This document shows, one piece after another, positions 43,913 through 53,261 of a stretch of 64,000 nucleotides of DNA; the first letter of the stretch is position 1; each line of letters opens with the position of its first letter. A model generated the notes under the pieces. The model did not search any database, had not been told where the DNA came from, and saw only the letters and a list, made by a program, of their open reading frames with translations. Position numbers and translations under genes: made by a program. Origin of the DNA: Pseudanabaena sp. SR411 (GTDB lineage: Bacteria > Cyanobacteriota > Cyanobacteriia > Pseudanabaenales > Pseudanabaenaceae); contig NZ_NDHW01000255.1 in assembly GCF_002251945.1 (NCBI RefSeq), forward strand, positions 26,039-90,038, written 5' to 3'.

Positions 43913-44383
43913 TTAGTAACGATAATGAGCAAATGCTTTGTTTGCTTCTGCCATCTTGTGGGTTTCTTCACGTTTACGGATGGTTTGACCAGTTTCATTG
44001 GCGGCATCCATCAACTCATTAGCTAGTTTAGTTACCATGCTACGTCCTGCACGACCACGAGAATATTGGACTAACCAGCGTAGGGCAAGGGCAACACCAC
44101 GATCAGTGCGGACTTCCATTGGTACTTGGTAAGTAGCACCACCAACACGACGAGCTTTAACTTCTACAAGTGGGGTGGCATTGCGAATTGCACGGTCAAA
44201 CACTTCTAATGGTGGATTTCCTGTGCGTTCGCCAATGGTGTCAAGAGCTTTGTAAACAATGTGAGAGGCTACAGAATGCTTACCGCGTGACATTACACGG
44301 CGGATTAGCATACTAATAAGACGGCTGTTGTAAACCGAATCAGGGGGAGTTATGCGCTTTGAAGCTTTCGTTCTACGGGACAT
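43913..44383 (-). CDS. rpsG: 30S ribosomal protein S7
   Basis: This 156-residue primary-binding protein of the 16S 3' domain has VSRLI-type helices, [29 protein letters not shown] and [20 protein letters not shown]. Length is typical. It lies in the str operon, 79 nt after rpsL and 79 nt before fusA. In E. coli S7 autoregulates this operon; whether it does so here cannot be told. Confidence 0.98.
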   Translation of the reverse strand: MSRRTKASKRITPPDSVYNSRLISMLIRRVMSRGKHSVASHIVYKALDTIGERTGNPPLEVFDRAIRNATPLVEVKARRVGGATYQVPMEVRTDRGVALALRWLVQYSRGRAGRSMVTKLANELMDAANETGQTIRKREETHKMAEANKAFAHYRY

Positions 44384-44462
44384 TGCGGTACTAAATTCAC
44401 CTTATAAAATGAATTGCTAATTTTACTAAATGGCTACTAAGTAACCTTTTTATAGATGATTC

Positions 44463-44876
44463 TTACTTTTTCTTCTTGCCAGTGCTTGTTGCTGGTGCTT
44501 GACCTGGTTTGGGTCGCTTAGCGCCATATTTAGAGCGTCCTTGCTTACGATCCTTTACACCTGAAGTATCGAGAGTGCCACGGATAATGTGATAACGCAC
44601 ACCTGGCAAATCTTTTACACGACCGCCTCTAATCATCACAACGGAGTGTTCTTGGAGGTTATGCCCAATCCCAGGGATGTATGCGGTGACTTCAAATCCA
44701 GAAGTCAAGCGTACCCGTGCCACTTTTCTAAGTGCAGAGTTGGGCTTTTTGGGTGTTGTAGTGTAGACGCGCGTACATACTCCCCTGCGTTGAGGACAAC
44801 TTTTTAGGGCAGGAGACTTTGTTTTGGTGTTTATGGTTTGGCGCTCACTGCGGATGAGCTGTTGGATCGTGGGCAT
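44463..44876 (-). CDS. rpsL: 30S ribosomal protein S12
   Basis: This 137-residue decoding-centre protein starts at [13 protein letters not shown]. Upstream residues to 44924 are an artefact of an open frame. The universally conserved [19 protein letters not shown] and [20 protein letters not shown] are present. The lysine of PKKPNS is at the position tied to streptomycin response in other bacteria. It is the first gene of the str operon. The C-terminal lysine-rich tail is longer than in E. coli, as usual in cyanobacteria. Confidence 0.98.
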   Translation of the reverse strand: MPTIQQLIRSERQTINTKTKSPALKSCPQRRGVCTRVYTTTPKKPNSALRKVARVRLTSGFEVTAYIPGIGHNLQEHSVVMIRGGRVKDLPGVRYHIIRGTLDTSGVKDRKQGRSKYGAKRPKPGQAPATSTGKKKK

Positions 44877-45078
44877 AAGTGATGATTTGGTATATCTGCG
44901 GCTGTGTATTCTAATCAACAGCACATAATTATAACAAAGTAGATCTCACAAAGTCAATTGTCAAAACAATTGTCATGGCTTGATAAGCTTTGTTATGGTT
45001 ATGTCGGCTGTGGCGATCGCTGTCTTTATTAAGAAATCATTAGGGACAGCATATAAACAAAAAGTAATGTAAGCAAAC

Positions 45079-45825
45079 CTAGCGATAATTTACAATTCTG
45101 GCAAAGCCTGCTGGGTCAAGACTTGCTCCACCAACCAACACACCATCAATTTCAGGTTGCGCCATGATTTCGTCAATATTATCAGCTTTGACAGAACCAC
45201 CGTACTGAATTGTGATGTCACGGTTCGCTAGCTTACCACGAATTAGTCCAATCACACGATTTGCTTCGCTAGAGGCACAGGTGTCTCCAGTACCGATCGC
45301 CCAAATTGGCTCGTAAGCGATGATCAAATTATTTTGATCAACCTCAACGAGATCGGCTGCTAGTTGCGAAAAGATCCAAGATTCGGTTTCGTTTGCGTCA
45401 CGTTGTTGCTTGCTTTCACCCACACAGAGAATGGGGGTTAGTCCGTGAGCCTGTGCAGCTTTTAGTCGCTTGTTCACAGTTTCATCGGTTTCCCCAAAGA
45501 ACTGACGACGCTCACTATGTCCGATGATTACATATTTAATTCCTAGTTCAACTAGCATCGGTGCAGAAATTTCACCTGTAAATGCGCCATTTTCTGCCCA
45601 ATGGACATTTTGAGCGCCAATATTCAGGTTTGGACAGATCGCTGGCACGACTGTTTGTAGGAGCGCAAGATTGGTATAGGGGACGCAAATGAGGATTTGC
45701 TGATCGGTGATCGCCGCCTGAGATGCGGTGTCTTTAAGATGGTTTGGAAATTCTGAAAAAAAGGCTTTGGCTTCGGACTGGGTTTTATACATTTTCCAGT
45801 TGCCAGCAATAACGATTTTAGGCAA
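45079..45825 (-). CDS. tpiA: triosephosphate isomerase
   Basis: This 248-residue TIM-barrel enzyme has the substrate Lys in GNWKMYKT, the electrophile His in IIGHSERRQ, the catalytic Glu in [11 protein letters not shown], and the phosphate loop GGSVKADN. It interconverts glyceraldehyde-3-phosphate and dihydroxyacetone phosphate in glycolysis and the Calvin cycle. Full length. It is a single gene with no close partner. Confidence 0.97.
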   Translation of the reverse strand: MPKIVIAGNWKMYKTQSEAKAFFSEFPNHLKDTASQAAITDQQILICVPYTNLALLQTVVPAICPNLNIGAQNVHWAENGAFTGEISAPMLVELGIKYVIIGHSERRQFFGETDETVNKRLKAAQAHGLTPILCVGESKQQRDANETESWIFSQLAADLVEVDQNNLIIAYEPIWAIGTGDTCASSEANRVIGLIRGKLANRDITIQYGGSVKADNIDEIMAQPEIDGVLVGGASLDPAGFARIVNYR

Positions 45826-45894
45826 GGCTCGTTTACCCCTAAGTTAGGATTGTAAAAATAATGAATTGTTGTTTATTTTACCGAAAAAGGGATC

Positions 45895-45999
45895 ATTAAG
45901 TAGCTGAGCGTAATTAAACCCAGAGCCAAAACCTGTGGCGCACGCGAAGCGTGCGCCACAGGTTTTGAGGTTTTATACTTAATTGCGCCCAGCTACTTA
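45895..45999. repeat. MITE-like repeat, TTAAGTAGCT family, best copy
   Basis: The outer inverted ends are TTAAGTAGCTGAGCGTAATT and AATTGCGCCCAGCTACTTAA. A perfect 18-bp hairpin (AAAACCTGTGGCGCACGC, loop GAA) lies inside. The same stem and left flank recur at 1346-1430. Confidence 0.75.
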
Positions 46000-46651
46000 A
46001 AAGCAAAGGTAGGTGCGAAGCGATCGCCTTTGCTTTTATCTCCAAAAACTGAATGAGTCTAGCAGAAGGCTGCTAGACTCATGTCTTTAAGTAATTCAAT
46101 TAAGGTTTCTACTAGAGGTTTACTGGAACGTGTGGGTATTGATTAACTGTACGTTGTAGCCCTTATCTTTTTAACTACATAAGTTTGTCTCATTTCGTTT
46201 TCATGCTAGGTCAAAACCTAAGTAAACATTGATTAGAAATTTAAGAGACCCCAATAACAATGCAGGCTATCGAAGTTACCAAAACTACACCGATCTTTAG
46301 AATAAGCACTGCCCCGTAAAGATCGAAAGAATCGTGGGGAGCAGCAAAGCGCCAATCCGATTTTGACTTTTAACTCTTTCTTTTAGCTCCTCCTTAACAT
46401 TGAAAAGTTATTTTCAACATTTAAACTAGGTTTGCGTTTGGATTGAGTTGCCTTGCCTCTTGTGCCATGTATATACATTAACGCAGATAGTGTTATACAG
46501 CATCATTTGTTTACATAAATTCACAAGTTTCTTGACTCTTTAAAATCAAAAACTCAAGAAGATTACTGAGTCGTAGTTCTGACTTTGGGGTTTGCTTTTG
46601 TTAAGCTATGTATACTAAGCAATTTACTTAAATACTGCCAAGACTTTCACT
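46000..46651. other. gene-free spacer with a structured segment
   Basis: About 650 nt without a credible ORF. An ATGAGTCTAGCAG / CTGCTAGACTCAT hairpin lies at 46053-46082. Around 46291-46344, CGATCTTT pairs with AAAGATCG and CTGCCCC with GGGGAGCAG, and these pairings cannot both form. TTGAAAA / TTTTCAA follows near 46430. I find no match to rnpB, ffs, ssrS or a known riboswitch. Confidence 0.45.
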
Positions 46652-47851
46652 ATGCTGCAACAAGCTTCCCGTTATACGACGACTTGGGTGGATACGGTTA
46701 ATAAGGTCAAGGCTGAGGCATGGAATATTCTCGCAAAACCTTTGGTGACTCCTTTTTTTGAATGGGAGTGGCTCTCGAATCTAGAGACTTCAGGTTGTGC
46801 GATCGCGCAGCAGGGATGGCTACCTAGTCATTTATTAGTCTGGCAGGGGGATGTATTGGTGGCGGCGGCTCCTTTGTATTTGAAGGGGCACAGCCAAGGC
46901 GAGTTTGTATTTGACCATCAATGGGCAGACTTGTCCTATCGGTTGGGGATTGAGTATTATCCGAAATTATTGGGGATGGCTCCGTTTACGCCTGCGGTGG
47001 GTTATCGCTTTTTGGTGCATCCTGATTTGATCGACAATCCCAATGAATTATCAAAAATCTATGACCTAATGCTTGCGGAGATCGATCGCCTTTGCGACAA
47101 GCATCAAATGTCGGGCTGTAATTTTTTATATGTCGATCCTAGTTGGAAGCATGAGCTAGAGTCGCGGGGCTTTACAACTTGGATGCACCATAGTTACGTT
47201 TGGGAAAATCAAGAGTTTACGGATTTTGATGATTACCTCAAAAATTTTAATGCGAATCAGCGCCGCAATATTAAGCGGGAACGCAAGTCAGTCGAAAGCA
47301 CAGGGATTACGATGCGAGTCTATACGGGTGAAGAGATTCCGCATTATTTCTATGGCTATATGTATGAGCTATATAACGATCATTGCAATAAGTTTTGGGG
47401 AGGCAGCAAGTATTTGAATCGCAAGTTTTTTGAAAATCTCGCCCATAGTTTTCGCGATCGCCTTGTGTTTGTAGCAGGTGAGATCGACGATTATCCCAAA
47501 CCTGTCGGGATGTCTTTTTGTATTCGTAAGGATGATCAGTTATTTGGGCGTTATTGGGGATGCGTGCAGGAAATTGATTGTTTGCACTTTAATGCTTGTT
47601 ATTACAAACCGATCGAATGGGCGATCGCTCAAGGAATTAAGCGCTTTGACCCTGGGGCTGGTGGTCAGCACAAAAAACGGCGCGGATTTCCTGCCACACC
47701 CAATTACAGTTTGCACCGCTTTTATCGTGATCGGCTTAAGCAAATTCTTGTGCCTTATATCAGTGAAGTAAATACTTACGAGGCAAAACAGATTCTAGCG
47801 ATTAACAACGAACTGCCCTTTGATTTTGCACCACCCGATTTACATGTATAA
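46652..47851 (+). CDS. GNAT/FemAB-like protein (COG3146)
   Basis: This 399-residue protein resembles the COG3146 group annotated as 'peptidoglycan biosynthesis/recognition', with PFFEWEWLSNLE, LSYRLGIEYYPKLLGMAPFTP, and a C-terminal acyl-CoA transferase-like half (FNANQRRNIKRERK, GRYWGCVQEIDCLHFNACYY, FDPGAGGQHKKRRGF). The pattern suggests transfer of an acyl or aminoacyl group. Substrate is unknown. It starts at an ATG after a long spacer. Confidence 0.82.
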   Translation: MLQQASRYTTTWVDTVNKVKAEAWNILAKPLVTPFFEWEWLSNLETSGCAIAQQGWLPSHLLVWQGDVLVAAAPLYLKGHSQGEFVFDHQWADLSYRLGIEYYPKLLGMAPFTPAVGYRFLVHPDLIDNPNELSKIYDLMLAEIDRLCDKHQMSGCNFLYVDPSWKHELESRGFTTWMHHSYVWENQEFTDFDDYLKNFNANQRRNIKRERKSVESTGITMRVYTGEEIPHYFYGYMYELYNDHCNKFWGGSKYLNRKFFENLAHSFRDRLVFVAGEIDDYPKPVGMSFCIRKDDQLFGRYWGCVQEIDCLHFNACYYKPIEWAIAQGIKRFDPGAGGQHKKRRGFPATPNYSLHRFYRDRLKQILVPYISEVNTYEAKQILAINNELPFDFAPPDLHV

Positions 47852-47882
47852 AAAAGAGACTCGCATTGCGAGTCTCTTTTTT
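47850..47882. terminator. terminator after the GNAT-like gene
   Basis: AAAAAAGAGACTCGC pairs perfectly with GCGAGTCTCTTTTTT around loop ATT, directly after the stop codon. Confidence 0.85.
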
Positions 47883-47889
47883 AATTAAG

Positions 47890-47941
47890 GAAACAAGAAA
47901 TGAGTTGCATCGCAAAGCGTCGCCACTCATTTCTTGTTTTT
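47890..47941. repeat. imperfect palindrome next to the gyrA stop
   Basis: AAACAAGAAATGAGT pairs with ACTCATTTCTTGTTT around an imperfect GCGACG-type core. It ends at the gyrA stop codon and could terminate gyrA on the minus strand. Confidence 0.6.
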
Positions 47942-50646
47942 TAATTCACAGAAGTATCGTCCTCGTCATCTAATTCCGCGATTTCTGCTGTTTCAATTGC
48001 TAATTCCTCAACATTAGTTTCAGTAGCAGTTAACGCTACATCACCACTGAGAATTTCTGCTTCTTCAATCTCTTCTTCCAAAGCAGGAGGAACTAGAGTT
48101 GCACCAACGATCGCATCGGAAGCATCAAGCCTTTGTAGACGTACACCTCTTGCCGTGCGGGATTGACAGGCGATCGCATCGGTACTTTGACGCATGACGA
48201 TACCGCGACTAGTGACGATCATTAACTCGTTATTCTCATCGACTAAACAAAGCGAAGCAAGTTGATCTTGTCCAGATTTGAATTTGGTCACGCGCAAACC
48301 TTTACCTGCTCGTTTTTGAATACGGAACTGGTTGACAGGAACCCGCTTACCGTAGCCGCCTCTAGTGACGACTAGCACCCAAGGTCCTTGAGCTTTTTCA
48401 TTCTCAGCCTCGGTCGTCTCCCCTTCTAGATTCTCTTCTTCATTGACAGTTACAGTCAAATCAATCTCTTCTTCAGAGCCTTCAACTTCCTCGATTTCGG
48501 CAAGCCCTGCGGGGAGAATATCCATACTCACGATTTCATCATCACCCGTCAAACGCATCGATCGCACGCCGCGAGTATCACGACCCATCGGGCGCAACTG
48601 CTCATGGTCAGTACGGAAGCGAATTGACATGCCTTGGCGTGAGCCGACAATGATTGTGTTATCGGCTTTAGCTCGTCTGACCCAACGCAGCAAATCACCT
48701 TCTTCTAAGGCGATCGCAATTAGACCATTGGAACGAATGTTCGCAAAAGCTGGTAACTTCGTTTTTTTGATATAGCCGCCAGCCGTAAGCATAACTAGAT
48801 ATTCATCTTCGCTAAACTCACTGATGGGTAATACTGTGGTAATTTTTTCGTCAGCAGCGATCGGTAATAACTGCACTACCGCCGTACCACGGGCGGCTCG
48901 ACCTGATTCGGGAACTTCGTAAGCCTTGACTCCATAGACCTTACCGCGATCGGTAAAGAAGAGAACTTTGTCATGACTGCGACAAGCGAAGAAATGGGCG
49001 ATCGCATCATCATCCTTGACGTTGGCGCTAGCTTTGCCGCGTGTAGCACGATGTTGAGCGGTGAAAGTATCCACAGGCATTCGTTTCACATAGCCTTGCT
49101 CGGTCACCATCACAATCGTTTCGCGATTGGCAATCAAATCCGCCGTATCGATATCACCCTCATTAGGCAGGATGCGAGAGCGGCGAGGTGTCGTAAATTC
49201 GAGTTTGATTGCTTCCAATTCTTCACGGGTAATCGTGAGAATGCGATCGCGATTTGCGAGAATATGTTGGAGATCGGCAATCTTCTCAACTAACTGATTA
49301 TGCTCATCATGGATCTTATCGGCATCCTGAGCAGTCAAGCGGCGCAATTGCATTTGCAGAATTGCATCGGCTTGAGCTTCCGATAATCCATAGTTCTCAA
49401 TCAAGCCCAACTTCGCAGAACTACTATCATCGGCTCCACGAATCAGGGCGATGACTGCATCCAAATGATTCAGAGCAATTAATAGCCCTTGTAATAGATG
49501 ATCACGTTCTTCGGCTTTACGTAGTTCGTACTGAGTACGGCGCGTAATCACTTCGTAACGGAAATCTAGGAATACTTGCAAGGCATGACGCAGCGTCAGG
49601 GTAATCGGTTCGCCATCTACCAGTGCTAACATATTGCAACTGAAGTTCGATTGCAGAGGCGTGGATTTATAAAGATTATTCAGAACTACTTTCGGATAAG
49701 CATCGCGTTTTAATTCGATGACTAAACGCATACCATCGCGATCGCTTTCATCGCGAATATCAGAAATGCCATCAATCTTCTTCTCATTGACCATTTCCGC
49801 AATGCGTTCGATTAGCGCTGCCTTGTTGGTTTGGTAAGGCATTTCGGTGATGATAATCGCCTCGCGATCTTGCCGCCCAGAAGCGGAAATCGTCTCAAAG
49901 CTAGCTACTGCCCGCATGGTCACGGAGCCGCGCCCAGTTGTATAGGTTTCGCGAGCGCCATCGGTTCCTAAGATCAAAGCGCCTGTTGGGAAGTCGGGAC
50001 CTGGAATATATCGCATCAATTCCAAATCTGTGAGATTCGGATCGGCAATTAGAGCCACTAAACCATCCACTAATTCGCCCAAGTTGTGCGGCGGAATATT
50101 GGTCGCCATCCCTACAGCGATGCCTGAGGAACCATTTAGCAATAATTGGGGAATTCTGGCAGGTAATACTAGCGGCTCCTGTTGTGAGCCATCATAGTTG
50201 TCACCAAAGTTAACCGTATCGCGCTCGATATCCTGAATTAGACCGAATTGGGAAATGCGGGTGAGCCGACATTCGGTATATCGCATCGCGGCGGCGGGAT
50301 CGTTATCGACTGATCCAAAGTTACCGTGACCATCGACCATGCGATCGCGCATCGAAAAGTCCTGCGCCATTCGTACCAGTGCTTCATACACGGCGGTGTC
50401 ACCGTGGGGGTGATATTTACCGATTACGTCACCGACCACACGGGCGCATTTCCGAAACGGGCGATCGGCGGTCATGCCCAACTCGTGCATAGCGTAGAGA
50501 ATGCGACGATGTACAGGCTTGAGTCCATCACGGGCATCGGGCAAGGCGCGACCAACGATCACGCTCATGGCATATTCCAGATACGATCGCGACATTTCGC
50601 CGCGCAGGTCTGTTGGAATAATCCGATCTTCTAAGGTATCAGTCAT
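47941..50646 (-). CDS. gyrA: DNA gyrase subunit A
   Basis: This 901-residue protein starts at [19 protein letters not shown]; residues upstream to 50706 are not conserved, and AAGGAGA lies about 20 nt before this ATG. The breakage-reunion domain has [37 protein letters not shown] and the catalytic Tyr (about 123) in [10 protein letters not shown]. The C-terminal DNA-wrapping propeller has blade motifs such as [12 protein letters not shown] and [10 protein letters not shown]. An acidic insertion ([12 protein letters not shown]...) lies between blades, and the tail is acidic. It supercoils DNA with GyrB. Confidence 0.95.
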   Translation of the reverse strand: MTDTLEDRIIPTDLRGEMSRSYLEYAMSVIVGRALPDARDGLKPVHRRILYAMHELGMTADRPFRKCARVVGDVIGKYHPHGDTAVYEALVRMAQDFSMRDRMVDGHGNFGSVDNDPAAAMRYTECRLTRISQFGLIQDIERDTVNFGDNYDGSQQEPLVLPARIPQLLLNGSSGIAVGMATNIPPHNLGELVDGLVALIADPNLTDLELMRYIPGPDFPTGALILGTDGARETYTTGRGSVTMRAVASFETISASGRQDREAIIITEMPYQTNKAALIERIAEMVNEKKIDGISDIRDESDRDGMRLVIELKRDAYPKVVLNNLYKSTPLQSNFSCNMLALVDGEPITLTLRHALQVFLDFRYEVITRRTQYELRKAEERDHLLQGLLIALNHLDAVIALIRGADDSSSAKLGLIENYGLSEAQADAILQMQLRRLTAQDADKIHDEHNQLVEKIADLQHILANRDRILTITREELEAIKLEFTTPRRSRILPNEGDIDTADLIANRETIVMVTEQGYVKRMPVDTFTAQHRATRGKASANVKDDDAIAHFFACRSHDKVLFFTDRGKVYGVKAYEVPESGRAARGTAVVQLLPIAADEKITTVLPISEFSEDEYLVMLTAGGYIKKTKLPAFANIRSNGLIAIALEEGDLLRWVRRAKADNTIIVGSRQGMSIRFRTDHEQLRPMGRDTRGVRSMRLTGDDEIVSMDILPAGLAEIEEVEGSEEEIDLTVTVNEEENLEGETTEAENEKAQGPWVLVVTRGGYGKRVPVNQFRIQKRAGKGLRVTKFKSGQDQLASLCLVDENNELMIVTSRGIVMRQSTDAIACQSRTARGVRLQRLDASDAIVGATLVPPALEEEIEEAEILSGDVALTATETNVEELAIETAEIAELDDEDDTSVN

Positions 50647-51239
50647 ACGGCTACTCAAATTCTCCTTGCATTGCTTGGCAGTGCTTGCCCCGTGGGATAT
50701 AGGCAATTCTTACTAAGTGTCTGTAATATTATAAAGCTTTGCGGGGTTACAAGGGTTAACTAGTACAAGTAACAAATAGGATGCGATGCGATCAATGGTT
50801 CTTCTGCACATTGAAAAAGCTAATTGTTTGTCTAATGCCAAGTGTGTATCAACAAGCGAGTCTCAATGCAATATTGGGACTATTTCTAGAAGTTGGGATT
50901 AGGCGCGATCGCGTAAGTTTACTTAGTTCTATCTTTGAGTATCATGAGTATCAAAATAATTTCGCTTGAACCAAAAAGATAGATTGACGAGGCTAATTAA
51001 AATGGGAACTTCATCCAACTCTGAAATAGAGAGAGCGTCAAAATTTTGTCATTACGGAAGACATTGCCTAATTATTCGTAACGGACTTTTGCCAGCGTTG
51101 CACAAAAATTGCTCTAGGATAGAGGGTCGTTTAATCGGCTATATATGTGCCATGATTAATTTACCTAACATTGGTTAACATCAATATTCATGATAATCAA
51201 TACTAAGTATCTAATTTGCATTTATGGCAGTATAGATTT
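50647..51239. other. gene-free region between gyrA and arsR
   Basis: Two short open frames (50781-50969 and 50966-51178) lack ribosome binding sites and recognisable motifs, and I regard them as chance or IS debris. ATCA-N7-TGAT lies about 50 nt before arsR and might be an operator half-site pair. Confidence 0.4.
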
Positions 51240-51566
51240 ATGAATTCACATCAATCGATTACCTGTTGTCCGCCACTGCTGGAAGGTCGTCTGACCTTGG
51301 ACGAAGCAAGCTATTTAGCCACGATATTTCGTGTCTTGGGGGAATCTGCACGGTTACAAATTTTGAGCTTAATTGCGGCTCAGCCTAGTCAAGAAGTATG
51401 TGCCTGTGAACTTGTAGAAACCCTCGGTTTAGCGCAACCAACAGTCAGCCATCATCTCAAAGTTCTCTATGAGGCAGGTTTACTTACTAAAGATCGGCGT
51501 GGAACTTGGATTTACTATCGCATTTTGCCTGAAAAGTTAGCGATGTTACGGGATGCCCTTTCATAA
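51240..51566 (+). CDS. ArsR/SmtB-family metal-responsive repressor
   Basis: This 108-residue winged-helix protein starts at MNSHQSITCCPPLLEGRL. FRVLGESARLQILSLIAAQP, the metal-site-like EVCACELVETLGLAQ and the recognition helix QPTVSHHLKVLYEAGLL are typical. The CxC before the recognition helix and the N-terminal CC suggest a thiolate metal sensor (arsenic, cadmium or zinc type). No efflux gene is adjacent, so its target is unknown. Confidence 0.9.
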   Translation: MNSHQSITCCPPLLEGRLTLDEASYLATIFRVLGESARLQILSLIAAQPSQEVCACELVETLGLAQPTVSHHLKVLYEAGLLTKDRRGTWIYYRILPEKLAMLRDALS

Positions 51567-51597
51567 ACAAAGGGGACGTTTAGCGTCCCCTTTGTTT
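51565..51597. terminator. bidirectional terminator between arsR and DUF2214
   Basis: AAACAAAGGGGACG pairs with CGTCCCCTTTGTTT around TTTAG. It overlaps the arsR stop and ends next to the convergent DUF2214 stop. Confidence 0.85.
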
Positions 51598-51598
51598 T

Positions 51599-52069
51599 TT
51601 ATAAGCCTAACGTGATGCCTCTTGCCATCATGGAAGCGAGGAGAGGAATGAGACTAAATCCCACAAGCTCGATGTGAATGATTGTTCTTAAGGTTTTGAC
51701 TTTCTCTGGACTTACCTCTGGAGGCTTTTCCGCACGAAGGTTTTTAATCCACATCAAGAATGAGACTGTGGGATATAGAGACAATAAGCCAACCGCAATA
51801 AATACAGATATTTTCATCCAGAAAACTGGTTGATGGGAATAGTAATCTGCGCCTTTTTCAAAATATAAATATCTTAAAATCCCCGTTACTAAGACCATAA
51901 TTCCTGCGATTCCATAAATAGTATCGGCAATTAGAATTCGCCATCCATCACGATTGGTTAGGTCTTGCTTTAGCGTAAATAGTTCTGTAGATAGGGCTGC
52001 AAAAATAAGCCCTAGGCTCAAATAATGTAGATAGGCAGCGATCGCATTAGCCCACATAAGATTCTCCAC
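51599..52069 (-). CDS. DUF2214 membrane protein
   Basis: This 156-residue protein has four transmembrane helices (AYLHYLSLGLIFAALSTEL, TIYGIAGIMVLVTGILRYLY, MKISVFIAVGLLSLYPTVSF and a C-terminal LVGFSLIPLLASMMARGI). The pattern, including YYSHQPVFWMKI, is that of DUF2214, a widespread family of unknown function. Met5 is an alternative start. Confidence 0.85.
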   Translation of the reverse strand: MENLMWANAIAAYLHYLSLGLIFAALSTELFTLKQDLTNRDGWRILIADTIYGIAGIMVLVTGILRYLYFEKGADYYSHQPVFWMKISVFIAVGLLSLYPTVSFLMWIKNLRAEKPPEVSPEKVKTLRTIIHIELVGFSLIPLLASMMARGITLGL

Positions 52070-52108
52070 AAGTCAACAGTCTCAAGGTTATCATCAAAGG
52101 TCAGGGCT

Positions 52109-52579
52109 ATGATTTCTCCTGAGTCCCCCAATGATTCTCCCAGAGGCGATCGCAAAATGACCAATATTCTCGACATCATTAAGGCAGATTACGCAAAATT
52201 CCCTGAAGCGCAAACCTATAGCATCTATAGCGAAGATGTCTATTTTAAAGATCCTGTCTATAACTTTCGTGGTATCAAGCAATATCAAAAGATGATTGGC
52301 TTCATCACCTTTTGGTTTAAAAATCTCAAACTAGAACTCCATGATATTTCCCGTGCCGAAAATCTCGTCAAGGCTAACTGGACGATGAGTTGGGATGCGC
52401 CTTTACCTTGGAAACCTCGGATTAGTGTTACAGGTTGGAGTGATCTGACTGTAGATAAATTTACAGATACTTTGGGCAATGGAGAAGGCGATCGGGAATT
52501 AATTATTTCCCATGTTGATTATTGGGAATGTACCAAACTTGATGTGATTAAACAGCATTTCGTCTTTAACTATCATTAA
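52109..52579 (+). CDS. DUF2358 protein
   Basis: This 156-residue protein shows the SnoaL-like DUF2358 pattern: IYSEDVYFKDPVYNFRGIKQY, LHDISRAENLVKANWTMSWDAP, and WECTKLDVIKQHFVF at the C-terminus. It is common in cyanobacteria and plastids; function is unknown. Met17 (MTNILDIIKADY, at 52157) is a plausible alternative start because the first 16 residues look non-conserved. A degenerate second copy of its 3' end lies at 53102-53167. Confidence 0.88.
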   Translation: MISPESPNDSPRGDRKMTNILDIIKADYAKFPEAQTYSIYSEDVYFKDPVYNFRGIKQYQKMIGFITFWFKNLKLELHDISRAENLVKANWTMSWDAPLPWKPRISVTGWSDLTVDKFTDTLGNGEGDRELIISHVDYWECTKLDVIKQHFVFNYH

Positions 52580-52626
52580 AGATTAAGATATGGGTGACTG
52601 TCTCTAGATCCCTTGTCTATGAATGT

Positions 52627-53019
52627 ATGCCTAAACTGCCAAAATCTAAATATGATCCCATAAGGAAGTTAAAAATCATATTTTCGGGGCTTCATTTTGC
52701 CGTATCTGATTTTAGTGTCGCTTACAAGCTTGCTTTATCAGTACCACTCTTCATTTTGACATTTATTCTTCAGCAATGGATTGATGTTACTTTGATTTTG
52801 CTGGCAACAGGAATGATGTTAGTGGCAGAGTTACTTAATAGTGCGATCGAAATTTTGTGTGATTTTGTGCAACCACAAGAGGATCGGCGCATTGGTATTA
52901 TTAAAGATATTGCCGCCGCAGCGGCTGGTATTAGTATTTTTGTATGGGCTGCCACATTGATTCTTGAGGCAAGTCATCTTTGGCAGATGATAATCAAATT
53001 ACAACTCGCTGGACAATGA
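52627..53019 (+). CDS. diacylglycerol kinase (prokaryotic DgkA type)
   Basis: This 130-residue integral membrane kinase has three hydrophobic helices and the signature VAELLNSAIEILCDFVQPQED, with GIIKDIAAAAAGISIFVW following. It phosphorylates lipid-linked alcohols such as diacylglycerol or undecaprenol. I chose ATG 52627 (MPKLPKSKYDPIRKLK) over the GTG at 52594. It probably follows the DUF2358 gene in one transcript. Confidence 0.9.
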   Translation: MPKLPKSKYDPIRKLKIIFSGLHFAVSDFSVAYKLALSVPLFILTFILQQWIDVTLILLATGMMLVAELLNSAIEILCDFVQPQEDRRIGIIKDIAAAAAGISIFVWAATLILEASHLWQMIIKLQLAGQ

Positions 53020-53051
53020 GTTAGGATGCTGCTTCTTTACCTTATAGCTAA

Positions 53052-53098
53052 AAAAAATAGTGTGAGGCGGCGCGAAGCGCCGCCTCACACTATTTTTT
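53052..53098. repeat. 22-bp-arm palindrome at a duplication breakpoint
   Basis: AAAAAATAGTGTGAGGCGGC plus GC pairs perfectly with its complement around loop GAA. The duplicated DUF2358 fragment starts 4 nt after it. Confidence 0.8.
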
Positions 53099-53101
53099 GT
53101 T

Positions 53102-53167
53102 GACCATGTTAACTATCGAGAATGCACCAAATTTGATGTAATTAAACAGCATTTTGTCTTTTCCTAG
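53102..53167 (+). pseudogene. remnant of a second DUF2358 copy
   Basis: Translation gives DHVNYRECTKFDVIKQHFVF S followed by a stop, matching the C-terminus of the intact DUF2358 gene at 52109-52579 (SHVDYWECTKLDVIKQHFVF). Nothing of the 5' part remains. It is a relic of duplication or of gene replacement, bounded by a palindrome. Confidence 0.8.
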
Positions 53168-53261
53168 TAAAGAGGTTTGCTTATATAGTTTTTACTTTGC
53201 ATAAATTTTGTACACTGAAGCTAGCGATAAGCGATCAAAACCTAAAATAGCGAGAAAATCA

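Noticed and set aside
44877..44924. 16-residue upstream extension of rpsL
   Set aside because: S12 universally starts near MPTIQQLIR; the extension has no homology.
46240..46450. 6S RNA, SRP RNA or RNase P RNA
   Set aside because: The conserved motifs of those RNAs (e.g. GAGGAAAGTCC for RNase P, the SRP GGAA-tetraloop region) are not found.
50781..51178. Two small ORFs (62 and 70 codons) between gyrA and arsR
   Set aside because: No ribosome binding site, no recognisable motif, and no sign of coupling; possibly IS debris but not supportable.
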